Part shown: positions 54,334-63,366 of the stretch, piece after piece
How positions within the stretch are numbered: position 1 is the first letter of the stretch
Layout of the letters: every line of letters begins with the position of its first letter
NCBI GenBank assembly: GCA_964247755.1
Contig: CAXTVX010000002.1
Span: forward strand, 62,001 to 126,000
Origin: Lichenicola sp964247755
GTDB lineage: Bacteria; Pseudomonadota; Alphaproteobacteria; Acetobacterales; Acetobacteraceae
DNA: 64,000 nt
Direction of reading: 5' to 3'
Made by a program: the position numbers and the translations under genes
The notes under the pieces: model-generated
The model's input: only the letters and a program-made list of their open reading frames with translations
What the model was told of the DNA's origin: nothing
The model's database searches: none

Positions 54334-55572
54334 TTAACGGCCGGTGAACAGCGACGCATCGGAGGCGGGTGCGGCGGGACGATAGCCGAACCGAAACCCG
54401 GACCAGTCGGGGGTGGCAGCCCATCCGAGATGCGGCACCGCCTGGAGCACGCCGTCCCGGCGCAACACCGGCAGGGTGGCCAGGACGGAGGCGGGGAGAA
54501 TCGTGCGGCGCCGGAACAGGGCCGCTTCGGCACCAAGGGCCTCGATGCGCATGCCCGGGGGTACGGAGGCTCCGGCGGCGTCGAGAACGAAGCGCCCGTC
54601 CCACGACGCATCGTCGGCGGCCTCCACCGGGTCGCCGATCGCGTGGGCCTCGCGCAGCAGCAGCAGCCAGCCAGGGCGCAGGCGGCCTGCCGGCATCAGC
54701 CGGGTGCCGGCCAAGGTGGCGGCCAGGGTGGCCGGGCCGGGGCGGCGCAGCAGGCGATCGATCGCGGGCCGTGACGGTGGGTAGCGACGGCCGCCGACGC
54801 TGCGCAGGAGGGCGGCGAGCGCATCGGCCGGCAGCAGCGCCGGCGGCAGCAGCGCGAACCCTTCCGGACGAAGCACCGCCGCCTCCGCCAGCACCGCGGC
54901 GTCGACTGCCCTTCGACGCATCCGATCGGCGCCCGCCGCCGCGGCATCCGACAGGAGGTGCGGCACCTGGTCGCCCGGTCCGGACAGCTCCTGCCTCAGC
55001 CGCGCCCGCTGCGCCGTCCGGTCCTGGTTGGACGGGTCCTCGTTCCAGACGATCCCGTGACGGGACAGGGTGGCGCGCAGCCGGGCCGGAGCGACGGGGA
55101 GCAGCGGGCGGACCAGGCGCAGGTCGGTGGTCTCGGTCAGGCCCGCCATGCCGGCCAGCCCGTCCGGGCCGCTGCCGGCGCGGGCGCGCATCAGCACCGT
55201 TTCCGCCTGGTCGCCGGCGTGGTGGCCGAGCAGCAGGTCGACGGCGCCGGCGTCGCGGCAGGCCCCGGTCAGCAGCCGGTAGCGTGCCTCCCGCGCCCGA
55301 CGAGCGAGCGCCGGACCGGGATGAAGGTCGTGCGCCGCCAGCAGCCGGGCCTCGACGCCGCGGGACCGGAGCCCGGCAACCGTTCGCGCGGCCTCGGCGG
55401 TCGAGCCCGGACGCAGCCGGTGGTCGACCACCAGCGCCAGCAGGCGCAGGCCGCGCGCTGCGGCCCAGCGCTGCGACAGCCAGGCCAGGGCGGTGCTGTC
55501 GGCGCCGCCGGAGACCGCGACCGCCACCGGCGATCGCGCGCCCGCCCCGGGCCAGGGCCCGAGCGGCGTCAT
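54334..55572 (-). CDS. tilS: tRNA(Ile)-lysidine synthetase
   Basis: Attaches lysine to C34 of tRNA-Ile(CAU), so the codon AUA is read. 412 residues: the ATP-binding P-loop VAVSGGADSTALAWL, GHHAGDQAETVLMR and the later VWNEDPSNQD. The C-terminal domain is Pro/Arg/Leu-rich as in other alphaproteobacteria. ATG 55572 is the first good start; an in-frame, codon-compatible extension upstream (NGFPAAEPVGDAEFAAL) lacks a conventional start codon, so the N-terminus could be longer. It lies between cpoB and ftsH. Confidence 0.9.
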   Translation of the reverse strand: MTPLGPWPGAGARSPVAVAVSGGADSTALAWLSQRWAAARGLRLLALVVDHRLRPGSTAEAARTVAGLRSRGVEARLLAAHDLHPGPALARRAREARYRLLTGACRDAGAVDLLLGHHAGDQAETVLMRARAGSGPDGLAGMAGLTETTDLRLVRPLLPVAPARLRATLSRHGIVWNEDPSNQDRTAQRARLRQELSGPGDQVPHLLSDAAAAGADRMRRRAVDAAVLAEAAVLRPEGFALLPPALLPADALAALLRSVGGRRYPPSRPAIDRLLRRPGPATLAATLAGTRLMPAGRLRPGWLLLLREAHAIGDPVEAADDASWDGRFVLDAAGASVPPGMRIEALGAEAALFRRRTILPASVLATLPVLRRDGVLQAVPHLGWAATPDWSGFRFGYRPAAPASDASLFTGR

Positions 55573-55622
55573 CAGGGCGGCGAACTCGGCGTCGCCGACC
55601 GGCTCCGCCGCCGGAAAGCCGT

Positions 55623-56501
55623 TCAGCGGCAGCCGGCGCGGCCGCGCAGGGCAGCCGACGCGCTGCGCACGCGCGGCGCCGGCGACGGGAACTCGGCATG
55701 GAGCTTCGACAGCGCCTGGCAGGCGGAGCCCTTGTCGCCGAGCGCGATCAGCGAGGCGCTGACGCCGAGCAGCGCGTCCGGGGCGCGGCCGGAGCGCGGC
55801 GCACGGTTGTAGGTGTCGTAGTACGCCACCGCCGCCTGCTGGTACTGGTGCTGGCCGGCGAGCGACTGGCCGAGCAGGAACTGGGCGTCGATCTGGCGCG
55901 GGTTGCGCGGGCCGGACAGCACCTCCTGCGCGCTGCCCTGGGCGGCTGCGTAGTCGCGGCGCGCCAGCGCGGCGTTGCCGGCCGCGAGCGCGGATTCCGG
56001 CGTGTGCCGCACCGGCGGCGGCGGCGGCGCTGCCGGCCCGGCCTGCGGCGGTGCGGACAGGGCGCCCGGTTCCGCCAGCCCCGCTCCGGGACCGGGCGCG
56101 CCGCCATGGCCCTGCTGCAGGGCGAAGTTCATGTCGCTGATCTGCTTGGACAGGGTGGCGTTCTGCTGCTGCACCTGGTTGGCGAGCTGGTCGAGCTCGC
56201 CACGCATGTCGCGCACCTGCTGTTCCAGCGTCTGCACGCGGTCGAGCAGCTGCGGCGCCAGACCCGGGTCGACGGCGCCAGGCGGACCGGACTGGCCGCC
56301 GATCGGCGGCGCCACCGGCGCGCCGCCACCGCCGCCGCTCTCCACCTGCTCCAGCTCGTGGCGCAGCTCCAGGATCTGGTTCTGCAGCGAGATCCCTTCC
56401 CGGCTCTCGATCTGGGCCCGGGCGGCTCCGCCGCTCGCGACGGTCGCGCCGAGGCCGAGCAGAACGACGGCGCATCGCGAAAGGCAGGACACAGGACGCA
56501 T
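55623..56501 (-). CDS. cpoB: Tol-Pal system protein CpoB (YbgF)
   Basis: Periplasmic protein that links Tol-Pal to PBP1B during division. 292 residues: a signal peptide ending ARAQ, an N-terminal trimerising coiled coil (QNQILELRHELEQV and LLDRVQTLEQQVRDMRGELDQLANQVQQQN), a Pro/Gly linker, and TPR-like repeats (about 170-275: AALARRDYAAAQGSAQEVLSG, QFLLGQSLAGQHQYQQAAVAYYDTYNRAP). ATG 56501. Separated from pal by a strong hairpin. Confidence 0.92.
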   Translation of the reverse strand: MRPVSCLSRCAVVLLGLGATVASGGAARAQIESREGISLQNQILELRHELEQVESGGGGGAPVAPPIGGQSGPPGAVDPGLAPQLLDRVQTLEQQVRDMRGELDQLANQVQQQNATLSKQISDMNFALQQGHGGAPGPGAGLAEPGALSAPPQAGPAAPPPPPVRHTPESALAAGNAALARRDYAAAQGSAQEVLSGPRNPRQIDAQFLLGQSLAGQHQYQQAAVAYYDTYNRAPRSGRAPDALLGVSASLIALGDKGSACQALSKLHAEFPSPAPRVRSASAALRGRAGCR

Positions 56502-56615
56502 GGACAATCCCCGGGCTCGGCAGGCCGGCGGCGCGGCCGGCGCGACGGAGGCTAGGACAGAACGGCGGCCGCATGAAGTTGCCGCACGAGGCAGCCATGT
56601 CGCTGCAAACGCGAA

Positions 56616-56639
56616 CGCCCCGGGGAGGACCCCGGGGCG
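56616..56639 (-). terminator. 10-bp stem with AGGA tetraloop between pal and cpoB
   Basis: CGCCCCGGGG-AGGA-CCCCGGGGCG lies just after the pal stop. On the minus strand a short T-rich stretch (GCGTTTGC) follows, so it may terminate or attenuate transcription into cpoB. Confidence 0.6.
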
Positions 56640-56665
56640 CCCGTTCGGGCCGGACGCGGCGAGCG

Positions 56666-57151
56666 TCAGCGGACGGCGGTGATCGCGTTGCGGTTCTGCG
56701 CCCAGGACTGCTCGTCGTCGCCGGTGGCGGTGGGACGGTCCTTGCCATAGGAGATGGTGGAGATGCGGTCGGCCGAGACGCCCTGCGCCACCAGGTAGTC
56801 GCGGGCGGCGTTGGCGCGGCGGTTGCCGAGCGCGATGTTGTATTCGTCGGTGCCGCGGTCGTCGCAGTTGCCGGCGACCTGGATGGTGACCTGCGGATAA
56901 CGGGCGAGCCAGGCCGCCTGGCGGCCCAGCGTGGCCTGTGCCTCGCTCGACAGGGTGTTCTGCGCGAGCTCGAAGTAGACGCGGTCGCCGACGTTGGCGA
57001 CCAGGTCGGCCTCGCTGCCCGGAGCGGCGGCGCCGGTCGGAGCGGAGGTGGCGCCCAGCCCTGATGCGGAGCCGCTGTTGGCCGCCTTGTCGTCCGAACA
57101 TGCCGCGAGCGCCGCGACGAGAGCGAGCGCCCCGAGAAGCTTCAGTGTCAT
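56666..57151 (-). CDS. pal: peptidoglycan-associated lipoprotein Pal
   Basis: Outer-membrane lipoprotein that binds meso-DAP peptidoglycan and TolB. 161 residues: lipobox LAAC (Cys18), Ala/Gly/Ser linker, then OmpA-like domain: DRVYFELAQNTLSSEAQATL, VAGNCDDRGTDEYNIALGNRRANAARDYLVAQGV and ending QNRNAITAV. ATG 57151 gives the correct signal. tolB ends 234 bases upstream. Confidence 0.96.
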   Translation of the reverse strand: MTLKLLGALALVAALAACSDDKAANSGSASGLGATSAPTGAAAPGSEADLVANVGDRVYFELAQNTLSSEAQATLGRQAAWLARYPQVTIQVAGNCDDRGTDEYNIALGNRRANAARDYLVAQGVSADRISTISYGKDRPTATGDDEQSWAQNRNAITAVR

Positions 57152-57259
57152 GGTGCTGGGTTCCTGGACGATGTGATGTAGGCGGTTCAGCCGACCGGCG
57201 GGCAGGTCCGGCCGCACTCGAGGCAGCGAGCACGAGAAGGTGGTCCGGCGAACAGCTTA

Positions 57260-57321
57260 CGGCTGCCGATTACTGCCTCGTTTCGCACCCGGTCAAGCCG
57301 GCAACGTAGCGGCTGCCGATT
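57260..57321. repeat. 12-bp direct repeat in the tolB-pal interval
   Basis: CGGCTGCCGATT occurs at 57260-57271 and 57310-57321 on the plus strand, 50 bases apart. The same interval has the AT-rich minus-strand stretch TAGAATAAAG (57340-57349), the only clear candidate for a pal promoter. Nothing else seen in 57152-57385. Confidence 0.4.
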
Positions 57322-57385
57322 CGATCCGCGGCGCCATCACTTTATTCTATGGTGTGGCTCCATGGCTCGCCTGGCCGGCGGGCGT

Positions 57386-58744
57386 TCAGCCCTTCAGCGG
57401 CGACCAGGCCGGCGCCTCGGCGCCGCCAGGGGTCGGCACCGTGCGCTCGTTGAAGCCGGCGATGTCGATCTGCCCGAGCGAGGACGAGGCGCCGGCGCCG
57501 CGCCTGGCATAGGCCAGCACCCGGCCGTTGGGGCAGAAGGTGGGGCTGTCCACGGAGAAGCCGCGCGTCAGGATCCGCTCGCCGGTGCCGTCCGGCGCCA
57601 TCACGCCGATCGAGAAGCCGCCGGAGCCGATGCGGGTGAAGGCGATCAGGTCGCCGCGCGGGCTCCATACTGGCGAGCCGTACTGGCCGGAACCGTAGGA
57701 GATGCGACGCGCGCCGCCGCCGCCGGCTCCCATGATGTAGAGCTGCGGGCTGCCGCCGCGGTCGGAGTTGAACACGATCTGGCCGCCGTCCGGGCTGTAG
57801 CACGGGCTGGTGTCGATGGCGCCGGAGTCGGTCAGCCGGCGCGAACCGCCGCCGCCGAGCCCCACGGTGTAGATGTCGGAGCCGCCGCCGCGTGTGGCGG
57901 ACATCACCACCGAGCCGCCGTCGGGCGAGAAGCGCGGCGCGAAGGAGATGCCGGCAAACTCGCCCAGCACCTGCTGCCGGCCGCTGCCGAGGTCGAACAG
58001 GTACACCCGCGGCCGGTCGTTGGCGTAGCTCATGAAGGCGATCTGGTCGCGGGTGGGGTGGAAGCGCGGCGTCTTCACCAGCCATTCGCCGCCGGTCAGC
58101 ACCCGGTTGTTGGCGCCGTCCTGGTCCATGATCGCCAGCCGGGTGGTCTCGTGCGTGCGCGGGCCGGAGGTGGCGACGTAGCAGATGCGGGTGTCGAAAT
58201 AGCCCTTGTCGCCCAGCATGCGCTCGTAGATCACGTCGGCGATGATGTGGGCGATGCGTCGCCAGTTGCCGCCGCTGGTGGTGTAGGCGGTGCCCTGCAG
58301 CTGCTGCCCGGTCAGCACGTTCCACAACCGGAACTCCACCCGCACCCCGGCGCCGGAGCCGGCGGTGGTGCCCTGTGCCAGCGCCTGCGCGCCCATGCTC
58401 TTGTAGGGGGTGAAGTCCGGCACGCCGGGACCGCCGGCGGACGGGGCCGCGGCGATCGGGCGGAACAGGCCGGAACCCGCCAGGTCGTTGTTGATCACCT
58501 GCGTCATCTGGTCGCCGATGCCGGGACCGAAGGAGGGGATCGCGATCGGGATCGGCGCCGTGCGGGCCTGGTCGACGGTGATCTCGGCGCCGCCTGGCCC
58601 CGATGCGGGCGCTCCGGGCGGCGCACCCCCCGGAACGTTCTGGCCGAAGGCGGTCAGCGGGATGGCGAGGATGCCGCCGGCAAGGCTGCTACCGAGGAGG
58701 CGTCGGCGCGTCAGGCCCTCGCTGCTCGCGCTGATGATGGACAT
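57386..58744 (-). CDS. tolB: Tol-Pal system beta-propeller protein TolB
   Basis: 452 residues, periplasmic. The leader TRRRLLGSSLAGGILAIPLTAFGQ carries a twin-arginine-like RRRLLG, unusual for TolB. The N-terminal domain (QARTAPIPIAIPSFGPG) is followed by the propeller with repeated W/FSPDGG motifs (FSPDGGSVVMSATRGG, YSPDGGQIVFNSDRGG). It interacts with Pal and TolA. ATG 58744; it follows tolA by 23 bases. Confidence 0.95.
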   Translation of the reverse strand: MSIISASSEGLTRRRLLGSSLAGGILAIPLTAFGQNVPGGAPPGAPASGPGGAEITVDQARTAPIPIAIPSFGPGIGDQMTQVINNDLAGSGLFRPIAAAPSAGGPGVPDFTPYKSMGAQALAQGTTAGSGAGVRVEFRLWNVLTGQQLQGTAYTTSGGNWRRIAHIIADVIYERMLGDKGYFDTRICYVATSGPRTHETTRLAIMDQDGANNRVLTGGEWLVKTPRFHPTRDQIAFMSYANDRPRVYLFDLGSGRQQVLGEFAGISFAPRFSPDGGSVVMSATRGGGSDIYTVGLGGGGSRRLTDSGAIDTSPCYSPDGGQIVFNSDRGGSPQLYIMGAGGGGARRISYGSGQYGSPVWSPRGDLIAFTRIGSGGFSIGVMAPDGTGERILTRGFSVDSPTFCPNGRVLAYARRGAGASSSLGQIDIAGFNERTVPTPGGAEAPAWSPLKG

Positions 58745-58767
58745 GGCGTTCTCTCCAGGCTCGCCCG

Positions 58768-59742
58768 TCACGGGCGGAAGACGAAGCTGAGCTGCTGGGT
58801 CCGGCCCAGCAGGTTGGAGGGGATCGGCAGCTTGGCGCATCTCGGATCCAGAACCGTGTTCTTGGCCCGTTCCGCTAGCGCGCGATATTGTGGATCGGCG
58901 TCCATACGTGCCTGGGTGTCTGGCTTGAAAAAGACCTGCCGTGCCTCACCCGTCGCATCCACAACTACTAGAAGGTGTGCGCTGAACGACGCGTAATTTC
59001 TCGCTTCCGTGTCTTCGCTATAGCATCCTCTCAACTCGTTCCCGATCGCCCGCTGCGCGCCGGCGCTGAGCTGGCCGGTCACGTCGCCGGCGCGCGACGG
59101 CGAGCCGCCCTGGTCGGGGTTGGCGCGGTGGCGCGGCGGGTGGGTCTGCGGCTGGTCGGCGCGAAACTTCTCCAGCGTCGCCAGCAGCGAATGGGTGTCG
59201 GGCTGCACGTTGCTGGTCTTGTTCGGCTGAGTCAGGTGCGAGGGCACTGTCGGCTTCGCCAGGTCGGGCTGCGGATGCGGCGTCGGCGGCGATGGGGCGT
59301 GGCTGGGTGCCGGGGGTGCCGGCTTCGGCGGCGGGGCACGCACGGCGTCCGGCGACGGCGCCTGGATCTTGGGCGGAAGGTCGAGCGGCAGGATCGGCGC
59401 CGGGGCGGCTTCCGGCGGCGGCGGGGCCGGCGTGGGCGGCGGCGGCGGGGGTGGCGGCTCCTCCACCGGCACCGGCTCGGGCGGGGTCGGCGACACCGGT
59501 GCCGTCTTCTCCACCGCGGACGGCGCCGGCACCGGCTTGGTGGTGGGCTGGTCGCCGCGGCGCGACTGCGACGGCGGGCCGGTGAAGTCCATCTCGATCG
59601 ACGGCGCGTCCGGCGGCTCCGGCGGCTTGGCGATCGGCGGCAGGGCGATGACGAAGCACAGCACCAGCAGGAGGTGCAGGCCACCGGAGACCAGTGCGGC
59701 CCGTTTCAGGCGGCTGGTGTCGTCAGGTCGCGTCCGGACCAC
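58768..59742 (-). CDS. tolA: cell envelope protein TolA
   Basis: 324 residues. One N-terminal helix (15-34) has the Ser19-x3-His23 energy-coupling motif. A long Pro-rich spacer (PPPPPPPPTPAPPPPEAAP) replaces the usual helical Lys/Ala domain. The C-terminal domain (about 220-324) has a TolA/TonB-type fold: ELRGCYSEDTEARNYASFSAHLLVVVDATGEARQVFFK. Transmits proton-motive force from TolQR to TolB-Pal. Confidence 0.92.
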   Translation of the reverse strand: MVRTRPDDTSRLKRAALVSGGLHLLLVLCFVIALPPIAKPPEPPDAPSIEMDFTGPPSQSRRGDQPTTKPVPAPSAVEKTAPVSPTPPEPVPVEEPPPPPPPPTPAPPPPEAAPAPILPLDLPPKIQAPSPDAVRAPPPKPAPPAPSHAPSPPTPHPQPDLAKPTVPSHLTQPNKTSNVQPDTHSLLATLEKFRADQPQTHPPRHRANPDQGGSPSRAGDVTGQLSAGAQRAIGNELRGCYSEDTEARNYASFSAHLLVVVDATGEARQVFFKPDTQARMDADPQYRALAERAKNTVLDPRCAKLPIPSNLLGRTQQLSFVFRP

Positions 59743-59766
59743 GGTGGGGTTCCAGCGGGTCCGGTG

Positions 59767-60237
<471 letters not shown>

Positions 60238-60239
60238 GC

Positions 60240-60959
60240 TCAGACCCTTTCCTCGGACTGGCGCGACAGGATCGCGCCGAACTCGGTGCCGAACGCTTCC
60301 AGGCGGGCGGCGAAGCGGGACAGGTCCTGGTTGATCTTGTTGTAGGCGATCACCGCCGGGATCGCAGCGACCAGGCCGATCGCGGTGGCGAACAGCGCCT
60401 CGGCGATGCCGGGGGCCACCACGCTGAGGTTGGTGTTGTGCATCGCCGCGATCGCCGAGAACGAGTGCATGATGCCCCACACGGTGCCGAACAGGCCGAT
60501 GAAGGGTGCGGTCGAGCCGACGGTGGCGAGGAAGATCATCCAGCGCTCCAGCCGCTCCAGCTCACGCGTCACGGTGATGGCCATGGCGCGGTCGACACGC
60601 TCGCGCACGCTGCCGCGCGACAGGTCGGCGCCGGCAACGCGGGCGCTGCGCCGCCACTCGCCCATCGCGGCGCCGAACACGGCCGCCATCGGATGCGCCG
60701 GCTTGGCGCCGTCGGTCTCGTACAGGTCGTCCAGGCTGCCGCCGGACCAGAACCGGTCCTCGAATCCGGCAGCCTGCCGGTTGGCGCGACGGACCGAGAC
60801 CGTCTTCTCGAAGATGATCGCCCAGACCCACACGCTGGCCCCGACCAGTCCCAGCATCACCAGCTTGACGACGAAGGAGGCCTGGATGAACAGGCTCCAG
60901 AGCGAAAGGTCCCCACCCGTCGCCGCAGCCAGGTTTGCCGCATCAACCGCCCGATCCAA
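60240..60959 (-). CDS. tolQ: TolQ/MotA/ExbB-family protein
   Basis: 239 residues with three helices (about 15-40, 135-155 and 175-200): FIQASFVVKLVMLGLVGASVWVW, VGSTAPFIGLFGTVWGIMHSF and GIAEALFATAIGLVAAIPAVIAYNK. Forms the proton channel with TolR. I prefer TTG 60959, which has AAGGAGG six bases upstream and starts LDRAVDAANLAAAT; the GTG at 61004 would add 15 residues. First gene of tolQRAB-pal-cpoB. Confidence 0.95.
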   Translation of the reverse strand: MDRAVDAANLAAATGGDLSLWSLFIQASFVVKLVMLGLVGASVWVWAIIFEKTVSVRRANRQAAGFEDRFWSGGSLDDLYETDGAKPAHPMAAVFGAAMGEWRRSARVAGADLSRGSVRERVDRAMAITVTRELERLERWMIFLATVGSTAPFIGLFGTVWGIMHSFSAIAAMHNTNLSVVAPGIAEALFATAIGLVAAIPAVIAYNKINQDLSRFAARLEAFGTEFGAILSRQSEERV

Positions 60960-61080
60960 ACGCGCCTCCTTCGCAGCACCCGACCCGGCCGGCCGGGCGC
61001 CCACCGTTCGCCGGGCTTCCTAGAGGGTTTTCAGCCGGAGCAGAAGCTTTGTCCCCTAGCCTGTTGCATGTGACCGGTTT

Positions 61081-61192
61081 TTAACCCGGCGGCAGGGCGG
61101 ACCGGATGGGGCTCGGGCAGGCGCACCGGGCGCGGGCTGGCCGGACGCCGTTCCCGCAGCGCCGTGTGCATCGTCGCCAGGTCGTCGAGCCG
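61081..61192 (-). pseudogene. decayed partial duplicate of ybgC
   Basis: The minus strand reads RLDDLATMHTALRERRPASP then RPVRLPEPHPVRPA, against RLDDLATVETVLLERRGASL and RPVRLPEPWATVL in the intact ybgC at 61899. Two DNA blocks are identical: 20 bases (61110-61129 and 61933-61952) and 21 bases (61172-61192 and 62079-62099). Between them the remnant has lost 84 bases, an exact multiple of three. It lies just upstream of tolQ, where ybgC normally sits. Confidence 0.8.
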
Positions 61193-61277
61193 AAGCCGGG
61201 GGTCATTCGGCCAGGGGCGCCATCAGGGCCGACCGACCGCGCAGCCCGGCGCCACCTCGCGTCGGCTGCTCGCGACC

Positions 61278-61667
61278 TCAGGTCGTCGGTCTCGATCGGC
61301 GCCGCAGTACGGCCCAACTGAACAACAGGATCCCGATAGCGACGCCTCCCGCATGCGACACGGCATCAAGGTTCACGCGATGCACGCTCAGGATGTGCGC
61401 CGTCATCAGGACGAGGGCGACCATCGCCAGCCAAACGCCGAGCCGCCCGGACCTGCTGTTCCACGACGTCGATCCGGCGCCCGGGCCAGGGCTTTCCCGT
61501 CGGATCGAAGTGATGATCAGGACTGTGGTGATGAAGGCGCAGGCCAGGCTGACCAGCCTGATCATCGGAGAATAGGCGACGACGGCCAGATCGCTCAGCA
61601 GTGTCCAGGCCGCGCAAACGAGGCACAGAAGCCCCGTCGCCATCGGAACCGATGCCATCGCCGCCAT
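61278..61667 (-). CDS. small polytopic membrane protein, unknown (faint rhomboid resemblance)
   Basis: 129 residues with four predicted helices (GLLCLVCAAWTLLSDLAVVA, SPMIRLVSLACAFITTVLII, GVWLAMVALVLMTAHILSV, HAGGVAIGILLFSWAVL). The last has the His-Ala-Gly-Gly pattern found in helix 6 of rhomboids, but no GxSG serine motif is present, so protease activity is not expected. ATG 61667 has CAGGGGGG upstream. It stands between the ybgC remnant and the intact ybgC, splitting the usual ybgC-tolQ contact. Confidence 0.55.
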   Translation of the reverse strand: MAAMASVPMATGLLCLVCAAWTLLSDLAVVAYSPMIRLVSLACAFITTVLIITSIRRESPGPGAGSTSWNSRSGRLGVWLAMVALVLMTAHILSVHRVNLDAVSHAGGVAIGILLFSWAVLRRRSRPTT

Positions 61668-61898
61668 CCCCCCTGACTTCCAGCGACCTTCGCTTCCGGT
61701 TATGCCCGAGATGCGGAGCGAGGGCAGCCGTGTCGTGCCGATGGCCGTGTTTGTCGTGTCGCCGCCATCGGTGCCGGCGCCGGCGACCCTGCCGCCTCGA
61801 CACGGTGTCGCGAGCGCTGGAAGGCTGGTTCCGGCAGCACCGCGGCGACTTGGGAGTGGCGCGGCCGGCGTGCCGGGCAAGGGACCAGGGTGGCGTGC

Positions 61899-62306
61899 TC
61901 AGGCGGCGAGGCCGTCCAGCACCGTCGCCCAGGGCTCGGGCAGGCGCACCGGACGCAGGTCGAGGAGGCGCACGGTCGCCACCGTGACCTCGAGGGTGGC
62001 GGCGAGCACATCCCCGGCAGACAGCGCCTGCGCCAGGCGCAGGCTGGCGCCGCGCCGCTCCAGCAGCACGGTCTCCACCGTCGCCAGGTCGTCGAGCCGG
62101 AGCGGGCGGCGGTACTCGACGACAGCGCGGCGCACCACGAAGGCGATGCCGTGCCGCTCCAGCAGCGCCGACGCCGGCACCCCCGCGTCGCGCAGCGCCT
62201 CGCTGCGGCCGCGCTCGGCAAAGGCGAGGTACTGGGCGTGGTACATCACCCCGCCGGCGTCGGTGTCCTCATAGTACACCCGGAACGCGATACGGTGCGC
62301 CGGCAC
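61899..62306 (-). CDS. ybgC: tol-pal-associated acyl-CoA thioesterase YbgC
   Basis: 135 residues, hot-dog fold: FRVYYEDTDAGGVMYHAQYLAFAERGRSEAL with the catalytic Asp of the 4-HBA thioesterase type, then VVRRAVVEYRRPLRLDDLATVE. The start is GTG 62306. It follows ruvB, as in the conserved ruvC-A-B-ybgC-tolQ order. Confidence 0.93.
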   Translation of the reverse strand: MPAHRIAFRVYYEDTDAGGVMYHAQYLAFAERGRSEALRDAGVPASALLERHGIAFVVRRAVVEYRRPLRLDDLATVETVLLERRGASLRLAQALSAGDVLAATLEVTVATVRLLDLRPVRLPEPWATVLDGLAA

Positions 62307-62313
62307 GAGCGCG

Positions 62314-63366
62314 TCACTCCTCGGACAGCAGGTCGAACTGCAGCCGCTCGCCGGCCGGCGGCTTCAGCCCGAGATGGGCCCAGCCGCGATCGGCCAACAC
62401 CCGGCCGCGGCTGGTGCGCAGCACCAGGCCCTCCTGGATCAGGAACGGCTCGACCACGTCCTCGAGCGTGTCGCGCGCTTCCGCCAGGGCGGCGGCCAGG
62501 GTTTCCACGCCGACCGGGCCGCCGTTGTGGTGCTCGGCGATTCGCCGGAGGTAGCGCCGGTCCATGGCGTCGAGCCCGAGCGTGTCCACCTCCAGACGCG
62601 ACAGCGCCGCGTCGGCGAGCACGCGGTCCACCGGGCCGTCCGCGGTGCGGCCGACCGAGGCGAAGTCGCGCACCCGACGCAGCAGGCGGCCGGCCACGCG
62701 GGGCGTGCCGCGCGAGCGGCGGGCGATCTCCTCGGCGCCGTCCGGGCTGAGGGCGAAGCGCAGCTTCTCGGCACCCCGCGACACGATCCGGCGCAGCTCC
62801 TCGGGCGTGTAGAACACCAGGCGCAGCGGGATGCCGAAGCGGTCGCGCAGGGGCGTCGCCAGCAGGCCGGCGCGGGTGGTGGCGGCGACCAGGGTGAACG
62901 GCTGCAGGTCGATCCGCACCGAGCGGGCGGCAGGCCCCTCGCCGATGATCAGGTCGAGCTGGAAGTCCTCCATCGCCGGATACAGGATCTCCTCGATCGC
63001 CGGCTGCAGCCGATGGATCTCGTCGATGAACAGCACGTCGCGCGGCTGCAGGTTGGTCAGGATCGCGGCGAGGTCGCCGGAGCGCTGGATCACCGGGCCG
63101 GAGGTGGCGCGGAAGCCGACGCCCAGCTCGCGCGCCACGATCTGCGCCAGCGTGGTCTTGCCCAGCCCCGGCGGCCCGTGCAGCAGCACGTGGTCCAGCG
63201 CCTCGCCGCGTCCGCGCGCGGCCTGGATGAAGATCGACAGGTTCTCGCGGCTGGCGCGCTGGCCCACGAAGTCGTCGAGCCGCTGCGGGCGCAGCGTGGC
63301 CTCCGCCGCGTCCTCCTCGGCGCGACGCGAGTCGATCGTGCGCCGCTTGCCCTCGGCGTCGCTCAT
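62314..63366 (-). CDS. ruvB: Holliday junction branch-migration ATPase RuvB
   Basis: 350 residues: Walker A GPPGLGKTT (64-72), Walker B DVLFIDEIHRL, VAATTRAGLLATPLRDRF and the winged helix HHNGGPVGVETLAAALAE. Ring helicase that moves Holliday junctions with RuvA. Its ATG overlaps the ruvA stop (ATGA). Confidence 0.97.
   Translation of the reverse strand: MSDAEGKRRTIDSRRAEEDAAEATLRPQRLDDFVGQRASRENLSIFIQAARGRGEALDHVLLHGPPGLGKTTLAQIVARELGVGFRATSGPVIQRSGDLAAILTNLQPRDVLFIDEIHRLQPAIEEILYPAMEDFQLDLIIGEGPAARSVRIDLQPFTLVAATTRAGLLATPLRDRFGIPLRLVFYTPEELRRIVSRGAEKLRFALSPDGAEEIARRSRGTPRVAGRLLRRVRDFASVGRTADGPVDRVLADAALSRLEVDTLGLDAMDRRYLRRIAEHHNGGPVGVETLAAALAEARDTLEDVVEPFLIQEGLVLRTSRGRVLADRGWAHLGLKPPAGERLQFDLLSEE

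Noticed and set aside
52247..55699. A giant ftsH-tilS fusion frame on the minus strand
   Set aside because: The open frame through the intergenic region is due to few AT-rich stops; each gene has its own start and standard length.
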